11,174 nt of DNA from an uncultured Collinsella sp. (GTDB lineage: Bacteria > Actinomycetota > Coriobacteriia > Coriobacteriales > Coriobacteriaceae): positions 1 through 11,174 of the forward strand of contig CABUHI010000039.1 of the NCBI GenBank assembly GCA_902491345.1, read 5' to 3'. The translations under genes and the position numbers were made by a program. Shown here piece after piece: positions 6,473-11,174 of this stretch (position 1 is its first letter; every line of letters starts with the position of its first letter). The notes beneath the pieces are model-generated. The model did no database searches, was not told where the DNA came from, and was given only the letters and a program-made list of their open reading frames with translations.

Positions 6473-6965
6473 CTTGTACAGCCTTATCAATCAAATGGGA
6501 AAGCTCCATTGCGCGGTCACCGTGCGCCTCGAGCGTTATCGTTCGCACATCGCTGTCGCCCTCATCACGCTTGAGCGTCACCGAAAGATACTCATCCGTC
6601 AGCTCGTCCTGGAATTGTTCGCCCCATTCCAGCAGGCAAGCGCCCTCATAGCCCAGCACATCGAAAATGCCCGTATCCTCGAGCTCGTAGGCATGCTCCA
6701 GGCGGTATAGATCAAAGTGAAACAGCGGAATACGACCTTGATCGTGAACGGCCATGAGCGCAAACGTAGGGCTCGTAACCATATGCCCATCGCCCAGCCC
6801 GCGCGAGACGCCCTTGGTAAAGTGAGTTTTGCCCACTCCCAGGCCACCGGTCAGGATGAGCACATCGCCGTCCTCAAGGCACGGTGCAATTAGCTCGCCA
6901 AAGTACTCCGTATCGGCAGCGCAAGTCGTTTTGTAAGTACCTACCCCCAGGCGCTCCAGGGACAT
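6459..6965 (-). CDS. tsaE: TsaE, ATPase of the t6A37 tRNA-modification complex
   Basis: A 168-residue P-loop ATPase. TsaE binds the TsaB-TsaD complex and its ATP hydrolysis is needed for repeated cycles of t6A formation. Visible features are the Walker A motif GGLGVGKT (40-47), SPTFAL (65-70), HFDLYRLE (83-90) with the conserved Asp85, and LEWGE (112-116). The length is normal for the family. The ATG at 6965 has AAGGAG 5 bases upstream. That Shine-Dalgarno sequence begins just before the udg stop codon ends, leaving a gap of 12 bases between the genes. Its 3' end overlaps the TsaB-RimI-TsaD start, fitting co-translation of subunits of one complex. Confidence 0.96.
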   Translation of the reverse strand: MSLERLGVGTYKTTCAADTEYFGELIAPCLEDGDVLILTGGLGVGKTHFTKGVSRGLGDGHMVTSPTFALMAVHDQGRIPLFHFDLYRLEHAYELEDTGIFDVLGYEGACLLEWGEQFQDELTDEYLSVTLKRDEGDSDVRTITLEAHGDRAMELSHLIDKAVQDELA

Positions 6966-6977
6966 ATATGCTCCTTA

Positions 6978-7598
6978 TTATTCCGAGGCGTCCTCTGGTG
7001 CGGGATGTCGCTCCAGATAGTCGCCCAGCATCTTAAAGTCTTCCTCCAGCAGCTCCTGCCACGCCGGATTGCGCAGCGCTGCTGCCGGATGGAACGTGGG
7101 CATTACTACAAAATGCCCCATCTGGTGGAACCTGCCGCGCAGCTTAGTAATGCCAATCTCGGTCTTAAGCACAAAGTGCGTCGCGGGGTTGCCGAGCGTC
7201 ACGATAATATCGGGCCAGATGCTTCGAATCTGCTCACGCAAAAACGGCGAGCAAGCCAGCACTTCCTCGGGACGCGGATTGCGGTTTCCCGGCGGGCGGC
7301 ACTTAAGCACGTTGGCAATGTAGACGTCTTCGCGTTTGAGCCCCGCCAGCGACAAAATGCCGTTGAGGTCCTCGCCTGCCGCCCCCACAAAGGGCTCGCC
7401 CTGCAAATCCTCATTGCGGCCCGGCGCCTCACCAATAAACATCACGCGAGCGCGGGGGTTTCCCACGCCAAACACGATATTGTAACGCGACTGGTAGAGC
7501 TGGCAGAGGTGACAATCGCCCAGAACGGCCTCAATTTCCTCGAGTGCGACCTCACGTGGTGCCTGATGGGTATGGCCGGGGATGTGCATGACGCCCAT
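6978..7598 (-). CDS. udg: Family 4 uracil-DNA glycosylase with an iron-sulfur cluster
   Basis: A 206-residue enzyme that removes uracil from DNA as the first step of base-excision repair. Motif A is GEAPG (56-60), followed by GEPFVGAAG (67-75), NVLKCRPPGNRNP (96-108) and motif B TFHPAAALR (168-176). Cys29, Cys32, Cys100 and Cys116 fit the four ligands of the [4Fe-4S] cluster of family 4 enzymes. The frame is open to 7646, inside alr, but I place the start at the ATG at 7598 because AGGAG lies 5 bases upstream and overlaps the alr stop codon; the extra 16 residues would have no family counterpart. An in-frame ATG three codons further in is less well placed. Family 5 is an alternative, but GEAPG favours family 4. 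Confidence 0.93.
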   Translation of the reverse strand: MGVMHIPGHTHQAPREVALEEIEAVLGDCHLCQLYQSRYNIVFGVGNPRARVMFIGEAPGRNEDLQGEPFVGAAGEDLNGILSLAGLKREDVYIANVLKCRPPGNRNPRPEEVLACSPFLREQIRSIWPDIIVTLGNPATHFVLKTEIGITKLRGRFHQMGHFVVMPTFHPAAALRNPAWQELLEEDFKMLGDYLERHPAPEDASE

Positions 7599-7606
7599 AG
7601 CGGCTC

Positions 7607-8752
7607 CTACACGTAGACCTTGTCGAGACGCATGCCAAAGCCGCAAGCGACCTCGTAGTTAATCGTTCCGCGCAGTCGGGCCATCTCGTCCATAGTGATC
7701 TCGGCATCGCCATCGCGGCCGACAATGATCATCTCGTCACCATACTCGGCCTCGGGAATCTCGTGTGCCGGGTTGGACTGAATGGCGACCATAAACTGGT
7801 CCATGCAGATATTGCCAACCTGATGCACACGCTCGCCGCGATACAGCACATCCATACGATTGGAAAGCGTACGCGATAGGCCATCGGCATAACCGATCGG
7901 CAGCGTGCAGATCTGAACGCGCGTACGCGGTACGCGGTAGGTAAAACCGTAGCCCACGCCCTCACCCATCGCAGGGTGTGCCACGCGCGTCACACGCGCA
8001 TGGACGCTCATAACGGGATCAAGCTGCATCACGCGGCCACTCAGCTCGCACGGCTGCATGCCATACAAGCCAACGCCGGCGCGGATCATATCAAAATGCA
8101 TCGAGGGGTCGAGCATCGAGGATGGCGTGTTGGCGCAGTGCACGATACCGCACTCAAAACCCGCATCCTTAATGGCCTGAACGGCCTCGGTAAAGCGCTG
8201 ACACTGCAGCTTGTAGTCCCAGCCCGAAGGTTCATCGGCCGTGGCGAAGTGCGTAAATACGCCGTCGCACTGAATACCGCGATGGAAATTTATACCGCGG
8301 ACAAAGTCGAGCACCTGCGTGTAGTGAACGCCGATACGATTCATGCCCGTCTCGATGGCGAGATGATACTTGCCCACTTTGCCCGCCGCGACGGCACATT
8401 CGCCATACGCAAGAGCAAAGTCAGACGTATAGACCGAAGGCATGATATCAAACTCGAGCAACGTCGGAATGGCCTCGATAGGCGGCTCGCTTAGGATGAG
8501 GATGGGTTTCGTAATCCCGCCCTGTCGGAGCTCAACGCCCTCGTTAACCGTCGCCACGGCAAACATGTCGGCACCGGCCGAATACATGATCTTGGCGCAC
8601 TCAACAGCTCCATGGCCATAAGCATCGGCCTTGACCACGCAGCACAGGCGCTGACGTGGATTCAGCAAGTTCTTATAGGCCCTCGTGTTGCGACGGAGCG
8701 CCCCGCGGTCGATCTCGACCCAGGACCAGCGCGTCAAATCGGCTTTATTCAT
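7607..8752 (-). CDS. alr: Alanine racemase
   Basis: A 381-residue PLP enzyme interconverting L- and D-alanine and supplying D-alanine for peptidoglycan. The PLP lysine is Lys41 in VVKADAYGHG and the second catalytic base is Tyr268 in GVGYGFTYRVP. ETGMNRIG (134-141), RAGVGLYG (224-231), GYADG (287-291) and MDQFMV (317-322) are also typical. The N-terminal TIM barrel and C-terminal beta domain both appear complete, and the length is normal. The ATG at 8752 follows the nnr stop by 2 bases with only a weak GGAT-type ribosome binding site, so translation may depend on coupling to nnr. Confidence 0.96.
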   Translation of the reverse strand: MNKADLTRWSWVEIDRGALRRNTRAYKNLLNPRQRLCCVVKADAYGHGAVECAKIMYSAGADMFAVATVNEGVELRQGGITKPILILSEPPIEAIPTLLEFDIMPSVYTSDFALAYGECAVAAGKVGKYHLAIETGMNRIGVHYTQVLDFVRGINFHRGIQCDGVFTHFATADEPSGWDYKLQCQRFTEAVQAIKDAGFECGIVHCANTPSSMLDPSMHFDMIRAGVGLYGMQPCELSGRVMQLDPVMSVHARVTRVAHPAMGEGVGYGFTYRVPRTRVQICTLPIGYADGLSRTLSNRMDVLYRGERVHQVGNICMDQFMVAIQSNPAHEIPEAEYGDEMIIVGRDGDAEITMDEMARLRGTINYEVACGFGMRLDKVYV

Positions 8753-8754
8753 GA

Positions 8755-10371
8755 TTAGTCATCCGACCCTTCGTCCATGATTCCCAGATCTTCGAGCGCA
8801 TCCTTTGCCGCCAGTTCCATGGCCGGACCGATCAAGTCGATAAGATCGGTCGCGATGACGCTCTTCTCACCATACTCCGTCGCCGCGGCAAAACCGGCGT
8901 AGCTGTGAAGTGCGACGGCGTACGAATACAGCAACTCCCAACGATCCATCTCGTCGCGCATGGTGGCAAGCGTGCCGGCCAAAATACCCGCGAGGACATC
9001 ACCCGAACCGGCAGTTGCCAGAGAAGCCGGACCCGAGAGCGGCAGCAGCACACGCTCAACGCCACAGATAGCCGTCGTCGGCCCCTTGGCAATGACCACC
9101 AGATTGTCAGAGCCTGCAGCCCAGACAACCTTCTGCGCGGCTGCAATCGCAGTACCAAGGTCGTTCACCTCGTCACCGGCAACCAGACGCGAAAGTTCAC
9201 GATAGTGCGGCGTCATAACCAACGGCTGCTCGCGACGATACATCTCGGGATTACTATCAATACCGTCAATGGCAATCTTAGCAAGGCAGTTGAGTGCATC
9301 GGCGTCCAAGATAAGCGGCACATCAAGCTCGAGCAAGCCCGAAACCACCTGCATAGCGCCGGCAGATGTCGTCATACCGGGACCGCACAGTACACAGCTG
9401 TACTTCTTTGCAATCTCGCACACAGTCATGCGCGCAGCGGCGCCAAAGGAGCCGCGGGAATCAGACGGAATAGCAAAGACGGGAATCGAAGGAAGTGCCA
9501 TGCGAATAAGATTGGCGCAGGCGTCAGGAGCCGCGACTGCCACGTAACCAGCACCCGCGCGAGCTGCAGACTTGGCCGCCATAATGGCAGCACCAGGATA
9601 TTGCGCAGATCCGGCGACAATAAGCACAGAGCCACGGGAATACTTATCGATATTCGTAGGTAGTGGGGCAAAGTAATCAACTAAGTCACCGGGCTCGACA
9701 ATCTCGGCGGCGTGGTCGACATCATCGATGACCTCGTCAAGACGGTCGTAAAGATTGCCGCAGATCAAATCGCCAGCATACTCAGGACCATCAGCGCTAT
9801 ACAGACCAATCTTGGGCGCAATCATCGTCACCGTATGCTCGGCACGAATGCAGTCGTCATCAACAACGCCCGTCTCGGCATTGAGGCCCGAGGGAACATC
9901 AATGGATACGACACAATCGGCGCATTCATTGACCGTAGGAATCCAGATGGAGAACGGCGCACGCAGATTTCCGTGGAAACCGGTACCAAAAATGGCATCG
10001 ACAACAACATCGGCCTTATCGATCAAAACCTCGAGTTCGTCACGCGAGGGGCCGACGCAAACGTGCACATCGCGGCCGGCAGTACGACGAGCAACATGAC
10101 GTGCCAGAGCAGCAGGAATCTCATCCGGCTCAACCGGAGAAACGATATCGACGTCCACACCCTTATGGCTCAGAATATCGGCGGCAACCCAACCGTCGCC
10201 GCCATTATTACCAAAACCGACCAGAACGAGAACCCGATCGGGATTGAGCTTCAAGACCTCGTTGGCGGCAAACTCACCCGCTAGCTCCATAAGCTCGGCC
10301 TTCGAAGTCCCTTCGCGTTCGATGATATCCTCGAGACGAACGACTTCTTCGGTACTCAAAACCGGTTTCAT
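8755..10371 (-). CDS. nnr: Bifunctional NAD(P)HX repair enzyme (epimerase plus ADP-dependent dehydratase)
   Basis: A 538-residue protein that restores NADH and NADPH damaged by hydration. Residues about 1-225 are the YjeF_N epimerase domain (R- to S-NAD(P)HX), with FGNNGGDG (53-60), VVDAIFGTG (123-131) and IDVPSGL (157-163). Residues about 240-520 are the ribokinase-like dehydratase, with YSRGSVLIVAGS (244-255), GAAIMAAKSAARAGAGY (260-276), LDADALN (355-361) and GSGDVLAGILAG (456-467). The usual TPHPGE motif reads TPHYRE (387-392), keeping His and Glu. The C-terminal tail is acidic. The ATG at 10371 directly follows the acpS stop codon, with TAGGAG 5 bases upstream. Position between acpS and alr in one operon is consistent with a housekeeping role. 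Confidence 0.96.
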   Translation of the reverse strand: MKPVLSTEEVVRLEDIIEREGTSKAELMELAGEFAANEVLKLNPDRVLVLVGFGNNGGDGWVAADILSHKGVDVDIVSPVEPDEIPAALARHVARRTAGRDVHVCVGPSRDELEVLIDKADVVVDAIFGTGFHGNLRAPFSIWIPTVNECADCVVSIDVPSGLNAETGVVDDDCIRAEHTVTMIAPKIGLYSADGPEYAGDLICGNLYDRLDEVIDDVDHAAEIVEPGDLVDYFAPLPTNIDKYSRGSVLIVAGSAQYPGAAIMAAKSAARAGAGYVAVAAPDACANLIRMALPSIPVFAIPSDSRGSFGAAARMTVCEIAKKYSCVLCGPGMTTSAGAMQVVSGLLELDVPLILDADALNCLAKIAIDGIDSNPEMYRREQPLVMTPHYRELSRLVAGDEVNDLGTAIAAAQKVVWAAGSDNLVVIAKGPTTAICGVERVLLPLSGPASLATAGSGDVLAGILAGTLATMRDEMDRWELLYSYAVALHSYAGFAAATEYGEKSVIATDLIDLIGPAMELAAKDALEDLGIMDEGSDD

Positions 10372-10911
10372 CTATGCTCCTAGCGTATCTTGCGAAGCAT
10401 CGCCCAGGTGCTCCGTCAATGCTGAATTCTGCAGCTGCTCAAGCTCATCTAAAACAGAGCGAGCCTCTTTAAATGTCTGCGCTACGCGTTTCTTGGTGCT
10501 CACCTTTTCCTCTTTTGGCTTAGGCCGAGCATCTTCGGTAATCGCGATGGCATTCGCAACGGCCAAGTCTCCTGTAAGCGTAATGGAAAGAGCGACCTCA
10601 ACAACACCCAGTTCTTGAGCGATCTCGAGAGCACGGCCCGAAAGCAGCGCCTTCGGTTTGCCGAGTTTATCACGCGTAACCGAAACATCCTTGCGACCCA
10701 CGCCTTGACTAAAACCCGTGCCGAGAGCTTTAAGTACCGCCTCGCGCGAAGCAAAGCGGCTCGCATAGTGAGCAGCGGGACGCGATGATGCATCGCAATA
10801 CGCACGCTCTTCTTCGGTAAACACACGCCGAGCAAACGACGGCGTCTTTTCAAGAATTGATTTCATGCGGGAAATCTCGACGATATCAACGCCGATACCA
10901 GCTTCAGCCAT
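10372..10911 (-). CDS. acpS: Holo-[acyl-carrier-protein] synthase with a C-terminal extension
   Basis: A 179-residue phosphopantetheinyl transferase that moves 4'-phosphopantetheine from CoA to acyl carrier protein. Core motifs are GIGVDIVEISRM (5-16, Mg ligand Asp9), RVFTEEERAYC (29-39) and YASRFASREAVLKALGTG (49-66, Glu57 and Lys61). The start is set by GGAGGTGA, a full match to the 16S rRNA 3' end, 2 bases before the ATG at 10911 (5 bases after GGAGG); an in-frame ATG at 10923 would overlap it and has no site of its own. Two oddities stand out. The usual S-x-S-H motif near the core's end reads SITL, so the His is Leu. Residues 127-179 add a Lys/Glu-rich, probably helical tail absent from typical AcpS of about 120 residues. 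It is the first gene of the six-gene operon. Confidence 0.93.
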   Translation of the reverse strand: MAEAGIGVDIVEISRMKSILEKTPSFARRVFTEEERAYCDASSRPAAHYASRFASREAVLKALGTGFSQGVGRKDVSVTRDKLGKPKALLSGRALEIAQELGVVEVALSITLTGDLAVANAIAITEDARPKPKEEKVSTKKRVAQTFKEARSVLDELEQLQNSALTEHLGDASQDTLGA

Positions 10912-10940
10912 GTTCACCTCCATATCGCACAGACTAAGTT

Positions 10941-10970
10941 ATTGTAGCCCGTTCGCAGAAGATGCGACAA
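10941..10970 (-). promoter_or_regulatory. Promoter of the acpS-tsaD operon
   Basis: On the minus strand TTGTCG (10970-10965) and TACAAT (10946-10941) are 18 bases apart, matching sigma-70 consensus at 4 of 6 and 5 of 6 positions. Transcription would start near 10934, giving a leader of about 23 bases that holds the acpS Shine-Dalgarno sequence. It lies between the 5S terminator and acpS. I see no other strong promoter within the operon. Confidence 0.6.
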
Positions 10971-11020
10971 ACGAGGGTTATAAAACACAGCTACTATGTG
11001 AGACAAAAGCCCGTAAACGC

Positions 11021-11053
11021 AAAAAAGGGGGGAGGCCGCGAGGCCTCCCCCTT
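11021..11053 (-). terminator. Intrinsic terminator after the 5S rRNA gene
   Basis: A 10-bp GC-rich stem (11028-11037 with 11042-11051) with a 4-base loop is followed on the minus strand by six T. It lies about 35 bases past the 5S 3' end and should end the ribosomal RNA transcript before the acpS promoter. The short hairpin at 11068-11082 (ACGGC/GCCGT) lies between the two. Confidence 0.9.
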
Positions 11054-11087
11054 CTCAGTTCAAGCGTACGGCTCGGTGCCGTCCACC

Positions 11088-11174
11088 GGTCAGCGGCGCC
11101 CTGGCCTCCCACGGGCTGACCCCGCAGTACTCTCGGCGCGATGGGGCTTAGCTTCCGGGTTCGGAACGGGACCG
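11088..11174 (-). rRNA. rrf: 5S ribosomal RNA, 3' portion
   Basis: On the minus strand the sequence carries the bacterial 5S core TTCCGAACCCGGAAGCTAAG, then CCCCATCGCGCCGA, GTACTGCGGGG and CGTGGGAG. About 87 bases are present, so roughly the first 30 lie beyond the right edge. The 3' end near 11088 is judged from GCGCCGCTGACC, which should pair with the missing 5' end, and may be a few bases off. Confidence 0.93.

Noticed and set aside
7599..7646. N-terminal extension of the uracil-DNA glycosylase overlapping alr
   Set aside because: The ATG at 7598 has a well-placed AGGAG, while the upstream start has none and would add residues inside the alr coding frame.
8905..10284. Plus-strand frames of 252 and 190 codons opposite nnr
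   Set aside because: They are antisense to an intact two-domain enzyme with all its motifs and have no recognisable features of their own.

Overview
The window looks like chromosomal DNA from a high-GC Gram-positive bacterium, most likely class Coriobacteriia (Collinsella or a close relative). This rests on base composition, on the gene order acpS-nnr-alr-udg-tsaE-tsaB/rimI/tsaD, and on the fusion of the last gene. The genus is an inference from remembered family context, not a search. Every gene I can support lies on the minus strand, so transcription runs from high to low coordinates.

Reading in the direction of transcription, the right edge (11174 to about 11088) is the 3' part of a 5S rRNA gene, closed by a strong intrinsic terminator at 11021-11053. 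A sigma-70-type promoter (10941-10970) then starts a compact six-gene operon. Its genes are acpS (carrier-protein activation), nnr (repair of hydrated NAD(P)H), alr (D-alanine for the cell wall), a family 4 uracil-DNA glycosylase, tsaE, and a three-domain TsaB-RimI-TsaD fusion. The genes overlap or are at most 14 bases apart. Good Shine-Dalgarno sequences move the starts of acpS and udg inside the longest reading frames. tsaE and the fusion bring together all the t6A37 tRNA-modification subunits except the TsaC/Sua5 enzyme.

Downstream of the operon is a 633-base gene-free stretch (3455-4087), the most unusual part of the window. Its right half (3822 to about 4077) holds two inverted copies of a structured palindromic module. 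The hairpin stems of the two copies differ by paired, compensating changes. Its left half is the regulatory region of cstA: a promoter with a palindrome in its spacer, a leader of about 235 bases with several consecutive possible helices and a 22-codon open frame, and a strong terminator-like hairpin just before the cstA ribosome binding site. This layout suggests control by premature termination.

cstA (1565-3454) encodes a CstA/BtsT-family peptide or pyruvate transporter and has its own terminator (1487-1525). The left end (1-1381) is an incomplete gene for a protein with a possible winged-helix N-terminus and a long charged, low-complexity tail. I do not recognise it. I see no insertion sequence, phage gene, CRISPR array or tRNA.
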